This document shows positions 11,899-23,110 of a stretch of DNA of 64,000 nucleotides, one piece after another. The position numbers were made by a program, and so were the translations under genes. Source of the stretch: Xiphydria camelus (taxonomy: Eukaryota; Arthropoda; Insecta; Hymenoptera; Xiphydriidae). The notes beneath the pieces are model-generated. The model was given only the letters and a program-made list of their open reading frames with translations. It ran no database searches and was not told the origin of the DNA. The stretch's first letter is position 1. Each line of letters starts with the position of its first letter. The stretch is from contig OY783201.1 of NCBI GenBank assembly GCA_963678675.1, forward strand, positions 18,779,769 through 18,843,768. The letters run 5' to 3'.

Positions 11899-12615
11899 GG
11901 GGTCGGGAGAATCGAAAAATTTTTTATTGCATACTCGTTAATAATAAGCCTTCAAGAATATGCTCACCAAATTTTATAATGATCAGAGCATTAGAACCGG
12001 AGTTATAGGCATTTATAGCGCGCCGCCTCGCCGCTCGGCCGCGCAGCTCAAAACTTTAAACGCGATTATCTCAGAATCGTGTTTTTCAAAAAACACCTTT
12101 GCGATGGACACGATTACTCAAAATCTAGTACATCGATCATCACCAAATTTTTTTCTGCTTGTTTGTCATGATAATAGCTTATGCTTGAACGAAGGATTTT
12201 CATTGTTTGTGGACTAATTTTTTTTACACCGAAAAAACCGAAAATTGAAGACCTTTAAAAATGTATCTTTTTGTAAAAGTGCCGCCATTTTTAAAAAAAT
12301 CATAATTTTGACAAATCCTTCGTTCAAGCATAAGCCAATACAATATACTAACCAAATATTTTTCAAATTTTGATTTTGGATGAACTGTTTCCGGGTTATT
12401 ATGTCCACCGCCACTGATGCTCAAAAAAAAGGCACTTCCGGAAAACAGCTGCAGCTCCGCCATTTTGAAATCTTTTTTATGAAAAAATTTGTACAAGTAC
12501 TTGAAAACATGTACTAATCAACAGTATTAATCGTTTTCAAATAAATATTTATTATGCTGCCAAAAAAAATGGAGAAAATCTCGTACATTCGCTTGCCACA
12601 AGTGGACCTAACCCC
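11899..12615. mobile_element. 717-bp TTAA-target inverted-repeat element
   Basis: Flanked by TTAA at 11895-11898 and 12616-12619. Ends read GGGGTCGGG and, inverted, GGGGTTAGG. Subterminal text (GCGCGCCGCC, CAAATCCTTCGTTCAAGCAT) is shared with the elements at 20095-20825 and 51045-56073, so the three form one family. TTAA duplication is the piggyBac target, but no piggyBac transposase motif is visible, so the assignment stays at target type. Confidence 0.8.
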
Positions 12616-12919
12616 TTAAGTGTTTTTCCTGGGGAATCGATAGAAATTCCTGTGGAAACAGGTATTATATTTAGTTAAAAATTAGTATTTGTACAGTTAT
12701 GCCCTCTGTACAAATTCTTGACAATCAGCTCCAATCTTAGTGCGATTGTATGAAACTGTAAAAGTTGCTGGTTTTTTTACGTGTTGTGTTACATAATACG
12801 TCCCCCGCGTTCCTCAGCATTCACCATAGTAACGTAAACCGATAGTCGACATCGAATGCCGCAATTTACTCAAAGCGTCATTTTGATAAAGAGTTGATAG
12901 CGGAGTGGGTTTCAAGGAA

Positions 12920-13016
12920 CGGGGATCGTAAGAACTTATATCATTGGTCAGTGTACTATTTCTGAACAGAATTAGACTACTCCCTTTTCAGTCCTCTTAG
13001 TCATTACACCCTGTAT
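12920..13016. repeat. Dispersed repeat end, copy 2
   Basis: Direct relative of 9768-9870, ending in CACCCTGTATA. No matching opposite terminus was identified. Confidence 0.6.
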
Positions 13017-14240
13017 AAAACAAAATAAGTGAAGGAACCGGATTATATTTCTAAAGTAAACTTCATAGCATTCGAGATTTTATTAAATTCCTGAAGAACA
13101 TGATGATGTTAGCTGATATTTCTTCTATACAAGATATGATGTTCTTTCAACAAATTAGCAAAGCATGGCATAAGTTTGCACGTGCGAAGGTGATTACTCA
13201 CTCAGAGAATATAAATATAATATCTAACATCTATATATAACAGATATCAACAAATCATTGGAAAATCTATATTTGGCTTAAATATAATATATAATTTTAT
13301 AACGAATACCTATATTACGTACAAATCTCTATATCTTGTCAATATTTTACGATATACTTATGATAGGTACATGAATATTTTCAATTTGCATCTCTATATT
13401 CACAATATGTTTCGACTTATACGTATTAGGGGTACTTATGGAAAAAGTGAAAAATCTTATAACACGGCGTTATCGGCAAGTTTGAGTTTCGAGAGACTGA
13501 CGGAGGCCAACCACCCATACATCCGACCGTCTATGCTCGACTGCAGAGACGCAAACAATTCAAAGCTCTAACAATGGACTTTTGTGTAAAGGCGTTTTAT
13601 TATTAATGGAGTATCGGTAGACATACCTTTAAGAGCTGCAGCCACGGTCTCCTGCATCTCAAAGTTTGTTCTAAAAGCCTGAATTCTAAAAGAATATATT
13701 ACCAGATAGCGACTGTTAGTAATACCTTCAGGCAACCATTATACGTGCTTACGATTTGCTTAATAAGGGAACACATACACTTAACGGATTGAGAAAATTA
13801 CCGTTCTTTAAATTCATTTATTACAGGAAAATGGAAGGCGTTACTCATCCGAGATTTTTTATTTGCTAATAAATGTATCGAAGTAAGTGTGTTTAAGTTT
13901 GTATGCAAATAATTAATTGAGAAGTAACAACATTGCAGCAACGTTGTTTACCTAACTCGATGCAGAGATTCATTGTTCGTATTATTGATTTATCGTTTCC
14001 TCATTTATCTTTCCGCTTATTCCATGTTCTTTCTCGCAAACTCTAAACGCGCAAACGTTTTATTCACATTAAGAAATTCAACGAGTCACATCTAACTATT
14101 AATTTCATGCGCACTAAATATCAGCGAATCACGCGCGTCATTAAGAGGCCGACATACCAGGCCCACTAGTTTCTCCTGTGGGGCAGCGGTGAGACGAGGT
14201 AATGTCAAAACGCTAGAAGGGGGTGGAGCTACGCGAGGTT
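13017..14240. other. No gene recognised
   Basis: AT-rich sequence, more G+C-rich after about 14150. Short frames here have no recognisable domains. Confidence 0.35.
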
Positions 14241-14336
14241 AGCGATGTTGCCGAATGCATGCAGTGTGGACACGGTCCGGTCTTACGCCGGCCTCAGTGG
14301 CGAGAGCATGGCTCGCTCCCGTTTAGACCGGGATAC

Positions 14337-14562
14337 CGCGTCGCGCGCGCGTTCCAAGTGTCTCCGGGATTGGCGTACGTTATGTTACCAATGCTTCGAT
14401 AGCGCAATGGTTAAGTTGCCGGGCTGGGAGTCTCGATGTCGCGGGTTCAATTCTCGTTGGGATTTTTTTTTATTAACTTTTTTCATTCGATTACAACCTT
14501 TTCTTGGTATAGAAAGTGGTTTACATTATCGAATAAAATAAGAGTTTTAATTTTTTTTGAAG
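14337..14562 (+). repeat. tRNA-derived repeat (SINE-like), copy 1
   Basis: The core at about 14393-14465 has tRNA promoter boxes: an A-box-like TAGCGCAATGGTTAAG and a B-box-like GCGGGTTCAATTC with a plausible T arm. The anticodon region (GGGCTGGGAGTCTC) is poorly paired and the two acceptor strands do not pair, so this is not a working tRNA. About 225 bp match the reverse complement of 18083-18305, from CGCGTCGCGCGCGCG to ATTATCGAATAAAATAAG. That indicates a dispersed, probably RNA polymerase III-derived repeat. Confidence 0.75.
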
Positions 14563-15037
14563 TGAAACTTCTTTGCGGAGGGTATAGGCCGAGAGCCAGC
14601 GACAGCCAGACCTTCGTTATTTTATAAAGGCTGAAAGTTTCTCAGTGTATGTCCCTAATAGAGGTAAGAACGATCCCCGAATATGAAGTTTGGATCACGG
14701 TGGCTTTGGCAGGTAACAGGTGGCAAAGGTGTAAAAAAATGGACCTTACTTTCGTTAAAGTATAAAGCTCAGTTTTTATATATTTCATTCGGAATAATAT
14801 TAGAAATCACGTCGTCCATTGCCAGACACTTAGTATAGTTCCAACCCCCTGCCAGACACCCTTAAACTATAATAAATTGTAATTATACTTTCGTCATAGT
14901 ATAAAAGCTAAATTTTATATATGTTATTTGGAGAACTATCAAAAGATGTTTCCTCAGTAGCCAGACAGTTTTGATGGTTCCTACATCTTGCCAGACACAT
15001 TGAAAATCTGCCGTAGGTGCGAGCGCGAGGAACTATA

Positions 15038-15848
15038 CCGCATGTCCTATGGCCAACCGCGCAGGTGAGCTGCGACCTGAATTCTTGACTTCGGCAGTAT
15101 TTATGATACAGTTAGAGTGGGCTTCAGACGAGTGCGCTGCATAAGAACGAAAAGTGTCGACTGCTCTTCTAATAGCTGTCAATTCGGGAGATCGAAGCAT
15201 TTCGTGTAACCTCAAAATCGTAAAGTTTTGAATTAGTAGTGAATAATTTGTAGAAGTGATGAGAAATAATCATAAATAATCTTCCGAATTGACACCTTAG
15301 GTATCGCTCACGCCACTTCGTAAAACTACTTCCTAGACACGCCCGGTGCTAGCGCGGAAATAATTTCTGAAACAAATAGGCATGAGGCGTGTAATTCGGT
15401 TGGACATCGAAAAAACCCGAATGATTGTTAACTCTCACTTCTGAACATTACTTACCATTTATTCAAAGATTCACGATTTCTAGCTTAGACTTCGATTTCC
15501 CGAATTGATAGCCATCGGGAGATCAGACGTTTCACACTTTTCGTAAGAACGCAGCGTAAGAGCGAAAAGCGTCGTCTGATTTCCCGACGGCTGTCAATTC
15601 GGAAGATTATTTATGATTATTTCTCATCACTTTTACAAATTATTCACTACTAATTCAAAACTTTACGATTTTGAGGTTATACGAAACGCTTCGATCTCCC
15701 GAATTGACAGCTATTAGAAGAGCAGTCGACACTTTTCGTTCTTATGCAGTGCACTCGTCTGAAGCTCACTCTAACTGTACCATAAATACTGCCGAAGTCA
15801 AGAATTCAGGTCGCAGCTCACCTGCGCGGTTGGCCATAGGACATGCGG
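15038..15848. mobile_element. 811-bp TA-target foldback MITE, copy 1
   Basis: Ends CCGCATGTCCTATGGCC and its inverse, flanked by TA (15036-15037 and 15849-15850). The arms pair over about 270 bp around a middle of about 270 bp. The other arm of the host palindrome (near 16355-16375) lacks the element and confirms a precise insertion. Copy 2 is at 39656-40468, and a 311-bp relative at 30226-30536. Confidence 0.9.
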
Positions 15849-16130
15849 TATATGCAAGCGGGTGGGAGTGAAATAGTGAGTTCGGTCTATTGCGATCTTT
15901 TGTTGCGCATCTTTCATTTACTCAGTATCATGTGTTGAACAGTGTTTTCTGGATTTATCGGGAAATTTAATTATATAGAATTATTTATGACTAAGAAATA
16001 AATTTTCAAAAAATGATTCAGTAGAATTTTCATCAATAAATAAATCAATGCAACAAAAATTTAATAAATTAGTCAATAATGTTTTGATATGATTTCAAAT
16101 ATGTACCTATTACTGGATTCAAAGAAATAT

Positions 16131-16210
16131 TTAATGATTTTCATCGTTGTCGTCGATATCTTCATTATCTTCGTCGCTACTACTCCACTCCGTGGCAAAA
16201 TAAATGTTAC
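16131..16210 (-). CDS. Possible acidic C-terminal coding tail
   Basis: On the minus strand, within the spacer of the palindromic element, a frame reads EWSSSDEDNEDIDDNDENH and stops at 16131. Such an acidic run in one frame with a stop looks like the end of a protein. No upstream domain was found, and low-complexity sequence can imitate this. It may be what is left of the element's gene. Confidence 0.25.
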
Positions 16211-16764
16211 ATGACACCTTTATCCACGTGTGTCTTCAATTAAATTTTCCGATAAATCCAAAAAACACTGTTCAACACATGATACTGAGTAAATGAAAGA
16301 TGCGCAACAAAAGATCGCAATAGACCGGGGACTCACTATTTCACTCGCACCCGCTTGTATATATAGTGCCTCGCGCTCATACCTATACTAGCCTACGGCA
16401 GACTTTCAATGTGTCTGGCAAGATGTAGGAACCATCGAAACTGTCTGGCTACTGAGGAAACATCTTTTGATAGGTCCCCAAATAACATATATAAAATTTA
16501 GCTTTTATACTATGACGAAAGTTTAATTACAATTTATTATAGTTTAAGGGTGTCTGGCAGGGGGTTGGAACCATACTAAGTGTTTGGCAATGGACGACGT
16601 GATTTCTAATATTATTCTGAATGAAATATATAAAAACTGAGCTTTATACTTTAACGAAAGTAAGGTCCATTTTTTTACACCTTTGCCACCTGTCACCTGC
16701 CAAAGCCACCATGATCCAAACTTCATATTCGGGGATCGTTCTTACCTCTATTAGGGACATGTAC

Positions 16765-17510
16765 TCTTGATCGCACATGTTATAGTTATTAATTTGAAAC
16801 TGAAGAATAAATGAAGCAAAAATCAATCGCAGTTTAGACTGTGCAGAGGGTGTCTGGTTTGTGTTGCTCGAGGGGGTTTCTTCGGGCAATGGAAGCTATT
16901 GTTCATATTACGAGGCGACTCAGTGTCGCACCTCTACTAAGAGGACTGTTAGGCTCACCATAAATCTAGCGTTTAGGACCCTTTTTGAGCGTATCCTTGG
17001 GAGAAGCCAGACTAGAGGGCGCAGAGTTACTTGTGAGTTGTTTGTATTTCGTTTGTCGCATTTTTAGTTTTCCGAATTTTACCGCGTCGAGTGGCCGGCC
17101 ATACGGAGCTCGTGCAGTCTGCGATCGGAGACGCGACTTTTCTCGAGTAACCACCGTGCATGTATATTCTTTCACGCGCGCGTGTGTGTGTGTTAATTTA
17201 TAATTATTATTGCAAAAAAGGCCACAGAACGGTCGAAATAGTACAGTGACAGGCAACGTGTTAAATAAACTTTCCATTTCGTAAACGTCAATGAACACTG
17301 AACATTCTTTCGCGTGTGTGTTATATTAAAATTATTATGGCAAAAACAGGAAAAAACGGGCAAAAGAGTTTCGTGAGAGGCAACGTGTAAAGAAAGTGAT
17401 GATGAAGGTACTACCTAAAACTAGTACAGAACGAAATCGAGGATGGAGAGAAAGAATTAAATTCACACAATCACACATTGATGGATCTGAGCATAGTTGA
17501 GGGTGAAAAA
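16765..17510. repeat. Hairpin-terminated dispersed repeat, copy 2 (inverted)
   Basis: Reverse-complement relative of 588-1345 with the same order of blocks, ending outward in the hairpin at 17523-17726. A minus-strand frame (16644-16889) crosses from this unit into the palindrome arm and reads CDQEYMSLIEVRTIPEYEVW. The corresponding part of copy 1 has a stop after CDQE, so coding is not supported. Confidence 0.85.
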
Positions 17511-17522
17511 AAAAACAACAAA

Positions 17523-17726
17523 ACGTGTGGCCGCCACACGCGGAAGAAGTGAAACTTCGATACCAGTTTCTCTGAATTTGATTCCGGTGGTATTAGTTTC
17601 AATTGGCTCTATGAAGAAGCATAGTAAAAGACTTGCATAGAGCCAATTGAAACTAATACCACCGGAATCAAATTCAGAGAAACTGGTATCGAAGTTTCAC
17701 TTCTTCCGCGTGTGGCGGCCACACGT
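17523..17726. repeat. Near-perfect 204-bp hairpin, copy 2
   Basis: Same stem as 372-575, with the loop (GAAGAAGCATAGTAAAAGAC) being the reverse complement of the first loop. The stems in both copies have stayed almost perfectly paired, which could mean recent origin, gene conversion between arms, or a constrained structure. Confidence 0.9.
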
Positions 17727-17741
17727 TTTGTTGTTTTCATA

Positions 17742-18073
17742 GTTTTACGTTATTTTCTTCCTCGTTGAGCTGAACCAATATTATTTGAAAGAACAGTTGG
17801 AAGCATCGTTGCATATTTTTATTCTTACATTTCGTCATGGGAATTTTTGGCTGCCGAAGATTTTGTACATTATTTTGGATAATAATTGTCGAAAAAACAT
17901 TTGAAGCACACCGTATTTTGACACTATGAACATTTGACGAATGGAACTTTGCCACACGCACATTTACACTTTAAAAGCATTATGGGAAAGCAAACTTCAT
18001 TGACATTATCGAAAAACGGCCTGGTTGGCAGTAATATTGGTTCACCTCAACCAGAAAGAAAATAACGTAAAAC
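17742..18073. mobile_element. 332-bp TA-target MITE
   Basis: The left arm GTTTTACGTTATTTTCTT and onward to CCAATATTA pairs with the reverse complement of 18025-18073. TA flanks both ends (17740-17741 and 18074-18075). No coding sequence. It sits immediately beside the hairpin of the adjoining repeat. Confidence 0.8.
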
Positions 18074-18082
18074 TATTAAAAA

Positions 18083-18305
18083 AATTGAAATTCTTATTTT
18101 ATTCGATAATGTAAACCACTTTCTACAACAAGAGAAGGGGTTGTAATCGAATAAAAAAAGTTAATAAAAAAAAACCCAACAAGAATTGAACCCGCGACAT
18201 CGAGACTCCCAGCCCGGCAACTTAACCGTTGCGCTATCGAAGCATTGGTGACATAACGCACGCCAATCCCGGAGACACTTGGAACGCGCGCGCGACGCGA
18301 TTTTC
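18083..18305 (-). repeat. tRNA-derived repeat (SINE-like), copy 2
   Basis: Inverted relative of 14337-14562 with the same tRNA-like core (GCGGGTTCAATTC on the minus strand, A-box-like TAGCGCAACGGTTAAG). The substitutions between copies are scattered, as expected of two old dispersed copies. Confidence 0.75.
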
Positions 18306-19829
18306 AAAAATGTTTTTCTTCGAAACAAAGGCCAAAGAAAAAGCCGAAACACGTGTCTAATATTTTTCGATATACTTTCACCAAAAAAATTCTCAAGACA
18401 AAATCGATTTGACATCTGCCGGGATCCCCTTATGAGATACGCCCTTACGTGATAAGACCGACGATATTCTGCTATTCGTGGCGGAGACAAATCCAAGAAT
18501 CAAAGGTCATACAAATCTGTCCAGTCGTTCGTTAGTTATAAATAGTGTAACTAACCCGACTTTCTTTTATATAATATATAGACATCAAAATTAACGCGGG
18601 AGAATACGCTCTATCAGCAAACAAACTGGCAATGCCGCGCAAGCCTCTAAGCAGTACGTATATTTCGCTAACGTGTGGCAGCACATTACTGCGGTTAAAA
18701 TTCACGATGCAATCGTTTACGCGAGCTATGATATTATCGTTTCTATTACGTATTCTAAAAAAGTTTTCTATGAATTTTGTTCAGAAAGGTTCACTTTATG
18801 TTCCTATAGTAACAGATACCGTTTTTTATGTTTGTACGGTCTTCAATTTAGATGCTGAAAGTGACAATATTGTAGGTGCCATGCAGATGTTTTTACACAA
18901 AAATATTTAATTTGGTTATTATAGAAACCTTTAATGATATTTGGTCTGAAAGTGTGATAAGTTTCGTATGGATATTGTTTCCCGTTACGAAATGAGCATA
19001 GCCCTACTGCGACAAGTTTTGCATGCGTTTCGAGGAGGTATGTCGACCTCTTAACGCACTGTCACACCTATCTTACCGACGATTCGAGTACTTCGAACCA
19101 TGCGTACCGAACTTCATTATCCGAACGGTATCCTCCGCCTTCCAATACGTCGACACGATACTCTCTTCTTCGACTTCGTTCAGCTGGACGTTCCGCTCGA
19201 AGCAACGAGCAATTGAAGTGACGATGGTTCGCCCGGGGAATCACAGAGGGGATAGCCACACAATACCGTTAAAATATTAACGTACTTCTTCTCTCGCGTA
19301 GTAACGTGACATTAGGTGGAGAGGGAGCTATTTCGCTTGAACCGCCAACGCATAGGTTGGCGATTGGTCAGTTAGAACGGGCCGTCAGACGGCCGGTTAC
19401 TCGACTTGTAGTCCGAAAGGGGCTCTTTCTTCGCCCGATCCGTCTCACTGTCCGATACACTAGACGCCCTCCTCCAAACGCACTTCGCTCCGTCTACGCA
19501 GTGCGGTCCGCTTTGATTTCCGTCCTCAACCGACCTACTATTGGCCGACCCGTCGGCGACCTATCGCATCAACTTCCGTACAAAATAGCAGATATATTGC
19601 AGTAGTCAATAGTTTAGAGATGACAGTAAAATACTGAGTAATTGTAGAAAATCATGTATTTGGAATTGTATTACGGGCGAAGAAGAGATTCAATGTACTT
19701 TATTGCATTTCTCTAGCATGATATTTTTATAATGGATGTGTGTATCTATGAGGGGGTTGCATTGAAAGCCACTGTTTTCTTCTTGTTTCAAAAACATTAC
19801 GTCGTAATAAATGTGTGAATACCTCTATC
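18306..19829. other. No gene recognised; G+C-richer patch at 19300-19600
   Basis: Short frames occur on both strands (for example 18632-18910) but show no domain I recognise. The patch at 19300-19600 has higher G+C than its surroundings and no visible repeat partner. Confidence 0.35.
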
Positions 19830-19963
19830 GAAGTATTATATTTACCCCTTCGGAAGCTATAACTTTTTCCCACTTTTCTGACAAATTGAATTCCGCGACG
19901 AAAGAATTGCCCACTTTTTGAGCTAATCCACTCAGGAACCCAATTTTTGACTTCTTGATAATT

Positions 19964-20946
19964 GAAGAGTGTAACTTCTAATTGGTCTATGTGCCATATT
20001 TGCAAAAATATATATTTTGCTTGAGAATGTCGTAAGTGCAAACCCCAACGCACCTGAAAAGGATCTATGTGCAAAAGCATACGTAGATGCTTAAGGGGTT
20101 ACGCCTTGTCAGAATTTTCGAAAAAATGGATTTTTCGTTTTCGACGGATTCTTAAAGTATAACATTTCAAAAATATTCTCTGAAAATTTCAAGTCGATCC
20201 GTTCAAAATTGAGCGAGTTACAGCCGTTTTTATAGTTACGTTGTGCGAGCCGCGCGACGCAAGTATAACGGAGTTAAACGCGTTTTTCTCGCAACGGCTT
20301 TTTTAAAATCGGTGATCACGATATCTCAAAAACGAGTGGACCGATTTACTTGAAATTTTGCATACATTTTTTTTATATCAAAAGGCAGTCCTTAATCAAA
20401 GGATTTTTTTCCGATGCATACTTTTTTTTTTATATCAAGGAAAATGAAGTGACTTTTTCACCGAAATTTAGACTTTCACTTTCGATCGCCGACCATTTTT
20501 CCGAAAATTAATATTTTATCAAATCCTTCGATTAAGGACTAGATAATACGATACAAAAACGTAATTTATTTGGTTTTTTGATGTCAGATGATTGGTGTGG
20601 AAGTTACAGTGGTCACCGCGGAAAGCCTTTTTTGAACAGTGGTCCGGTAAATTCATTATATTTGCAACATTTGTGAATTTTTTCCAATAAAAAAATTATG
20701 AAACATAGTCAAAGATATACCCTTTACTATGAAAAAAAAAAACAGTTCGAAACCTGCAATCATTTTCCCAACAAAAAATTCACAAAATCACGCCTTTTTT
20801 CCGGCCATCAACTAGGCGTAATCCCTTAAAACTAAAAAATCTGCAAGACATACTCGACTATATTCCTTTGAAGCAACTGCCTGCTTTTGTCGATTTTCCC
20901 AACTTTAGTTACTTGACACTTAGACTAATTAAAAGTTACACTCTTC
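19964..20946. mobile_element. 983-bp insertion inside the mariner gene (AATT duplication)
   Basis: Termini GAAGAGTGTAACTT on the left and, inverted, on the right continue with TAATTGGTCTA / TAATTAGTCTA. AATT flanks both sides (19960-19963 and 20947-20950). Deleting the element and one AATT restores a continuous mariner reading (FHN-YQEVK), which is direct evidence for the insertion point. About 250 bp are its own; the rest is the nested element 20095-20825. Superfamily unknown. Confidence 0.85.
20095..20825. mobile_element. 731-bp TTAA-target inverted-repeat element
   Basis: Flanked by TTAA (20091-20094 and 20826-20829). Ends GGGGTTACGCCTTGTC and, inverted, GGGATTACGCCTAGTTG. The interior is AT-rich with ACGCGTTTTTCTCGCAAC-type text and CAAATCCTTCGATTAAGGAC, shared with relatives at 11899 and 51045. 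It lies in an insertion that itself lies in mariner, so it is the youngest of the three. Confidence 0.85.
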
Positions 20947-21829
20947 AATTATGGAAGTGTGTATCTTCCAAGTCGTGTTGTATCGATCTAAATAAATGAT
21001 AATCACTCGGGGCCCCAGGTCTGTAGAATATGCTGGGTGCGGGAGAACTTCCCATTCAAGCTCCATCAATGTTTCTTTCACGGCTCAAACAACATGAGGC
21101 CGAGCGTTGTCTTAAAGTAGAATCACTTCCCGGCGATTTGATGCAATTGATGGTCGTTTTTGCATCAAATTATCATTTAAACGCTCCAATTGTTGTTGAT
21201 AACGTTCGATAGTAATTGTTTCATTCGGTTTCAACAGCTCATAATAAAGGACCATGGATGTTTCGTTTTGGTGTCGACGTTGATGGTTGGTGAGTATCAA
21301 CCCATGATTTTTTGCGTTTCGGGTTGTCGAAATAGATCCATTTCTCATCGCCGGTTACGATATATGCCATACAAAACTTTTCTTTTTATGCTTTGCAAGC
21401 AAAGAAATCGAGATTTTCAGACGATTAGCAATGGCATTCTCGGTCAATTCACGTGGAGCCACTTTCCTTCTTTTTCTTTTCTAATCTTTCCCGTGGCATG
21501 TTGACTTCGTGAAATTCTAGATTCGTATCGATTTCAAGCTGTTGAGCCAATTCTTTGAGCGTTTGAGTAGGGTTTTCTTCTAATAGAGCTTGCAATTATT
21601 CATCTTCAAACTTTTTTGATTGACCTGGCCGTTGTTTGTCGTGAACATCACAGTTTCCACTTTTGAAGCGACGAGATCAGTCTCTAGATACTGTTTCTGA
21701 TGGATCAGATTTAGCATAAGTTTGCACAAGTAATTTGAAAATCTAGGAGAGGGCCACGTGGAGGTGTCGCGCCGGTTCGTACCCATATCCGCAGCAGGTC
21801 CCCAAGGTGAAGAGCCTCTAGTTCGATTC

Positions 21830-22010
21830 TCATGTTTTCATTAACCAGGGCAGCTAACGTCAGCACAGCTAACGAGAGCACGAGAATTAATTTTTCATTG
21901 GCCAGTACGTTTAAGAATGACATTTTAAAAAGTCTAATTGATGAGCTGCAGCAGCACTTTTTAAAAGTCAAAGTAGTCAAAATTACACGTCGAAAAAATA
22001 ACTTGTCGCG
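21830..22010. repeat. Relative of the 41.5-kb hairpin
   Basis: Positions 21870-21935 (GAGAATTAATTTTTCATTGG, CAGTACGTTTAAGAATGACA) resemble the right arm at 41625-41672. The left part (CGATTCTCATGTTTTCATTAA) resembles 41570-41588. Arms here are more diverged. Confidence 0.6.
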
Positions 22011-22339
22011 TTCCATTTTCTTTGGTTATAGACATAGAGTTATATTAACCAAAAATGGCAGTTGGTAATGACTGAATCTTAATGAGAAATGTCCATAATT
22101 TTGAGTGATACAAGAAGTATTAGTCGCTGGGTACGACTTAGGGCCGGTTGTACAACATGCCGATAGAGTGTTATTCCTGCCGACAAGTCCGCTTTACGCT
22201 ATAGTCAAAATACGTCAAAAGTGGACTTGTCGGCAGGATAACACTATCGGGCAGTATAGGCGGCGAGCGAATATTGTTTAGCAGCGCCTCTCCTAGGCGA
22301 ACCGAAACATTTATTACGGGAACTGACCAGAGTCACTTA

Positions 22340-22419
22340 GGTCGGGTGTCCACCGGGTCGGGCCGACCAGAATCGCTGAGCCGATCGCTGAGCACTTGAG
22401 TATATCTATATATACCCAA

Positions 22420-22464
<45 letters not shown>

Positions 22465-22521
22465 CCAAGTGCCCAGCGATCGGCCCAATTGTGGTCGGCC
22501 CGATCCGGTGGACACCCGGCC
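22340..22521. mobile_element. 182-bp palindromic MITE with (AT)n centre
   Basis: Arms GGTCGGGTGTCCACCGGGTC and, inverted, GGCCGGGTGTCCACCGGATC pair for about 65 bp around an (AT)n tract at about 22420-22460. Flanks are TTA and TTG, compatible with a mutated PIF-type TWA duplication. Confidence 0.75.
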
Positions 22522-22857
22522 TTGTAGTTAGTGACCGTAGGACCTGATGTGTCAATGTCAACTTGCTGGCAATGGATACTATAATTTATTTCAGCTTTCA
22601 GGCTGTAAAATTTATGCATCATAATGATGCTTCGTATAAAAATGGCCTAAAATTAGTCTTTTCTAAACATGTTTTAAATGCGAGTAAGCGCACACACACA
22701 CAAATGTGGTATAACCCAAATTTCTGTGATAGAAGACCGTGTGATTCGCCAGACATCAGTAACTCTTAATCCATATTCAGTTACTTTAGAAGTAAGTAGT
22801 CAATAGCTTTCCCCTTGCGACTTTGTCCGCGTGAATCACGAAATAATCTCGTCTTTA

Positions 22858-23110
22858 TTTTACTCCCTTAAGGGAATTGGTATATAGATAGTAGATATAT
22901 TTAAGAAAACGTGCGTATTCAAATGCAACGTTGTATTAAAATTTCAAAGCAATCGGTGAATAACTTTGGGAAATTTAAGATACATTTTTATTCATTTACC
23001 TCCTTAAGGAGTAGGTATATAAAGAGTAGGTATATATGAGAAACGCGCGTATTCGAATGCAACGTTATGTCCAAATTTCAAAGCAATCGGTAAAGAACTT
23101 TCGGAGATCT
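22858..23110. repeat. Tandem duplication, ~137-bp unit
   Basis: Two units, from about 22861 and 22998, share CCTTAAGG, GGTATATA, CGTATTCRAATGCAACGTT and TTTCAAAGCAATCGGT. Non-coding. Confidence 0.75.

Larger units (their letters stand above)
11230..12780. repeat. Old repeat split by two insertions, copy A
   Basis: Removing 11306-11883 and 11899-12615 with their target duplications leaves about 247 bp. That remainder matches the reverse complement of 24165-24412, including CATAAACTATGATTCCG and the TTTGTACAG / TACAGTTTCAT blocks. Copy B has no insertions and so shows the empty sites. The parent family was not recognised. Confidence 0.8.
14650..16755. mobile_element. Palindromic element with ~520-bp arms, left arm interrupted
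   Basis: The left arm (14650-15975, minus the insertion 15038-15848) matches the reverse complement of 16235-16755. Shared landmarks include CCAGACACTTAGTATA-like text, CATCTTGCCAGACACATTGA and TGTTGAACAGTGTTTT. The spacer is about 260 bp. The right arm runs on into the hairpin-terminated repeat at 16765-17726; the left arm does not. The intact right arm gives the empty site for the insertion in the left arm. Confidence 0.85.
19830..21720 (-). pseudogene. mariner transposase pseudogene, split by nested insertion
   Basis: On the minus strand, remnants follow the order of a mariner transposase (DDE/D family, cuts and pastes its element at TA sites). Around 21340 VTGDEKW and YFDNPKRKKSW appear in alternate frames. 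Then YYELLKPNETITIERYQQQL (about 21247-21190), VILLQDNARPHV and LEWEVLPHPAYSTDLGP (to about 21005), then IQHDLEDTHFHN (about 20985-20950). After an interruption (19964-20946) the text resumes as YQEVKNWVPEWISSK and FFRRGIQFV (19960-19870). Several frameshifts and stops are present. Two Asp-containing catalytic blocks (TGDEKW and QDNARPH) are recognisable. The element's own TIRs were not found. Confidence 0.85.

Noticed and set aside
14393..14465. Possible tRNA gene
   Set aside because: Acceptor strands do not pair and the anticodon stem is poor; a second diverged copy indicates a tRNA-derived repeat.
15671..15871. Repeated ~60-codon frame in the arms of the TA-target MITE
   Set aside because: It recurs because the DNA is repeated. 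Differences between the four arms mostly change amino acids, so a protein is not supported.
16644..16889. 81-residue minus-strand frame crossing the palindrome edge
   Set aside because: The related sequences at 1345 and 14650 break or lack the frame, so it is probably chance.
22858..23110. Tandem duplication considered as paired LTRs
   Set aside because: Units are adjacent and about 137 bp, with no primer-binding site, polypurine tract or reverse transcriptase motif. No retrotransposon coding was recognised anywhere in the window.
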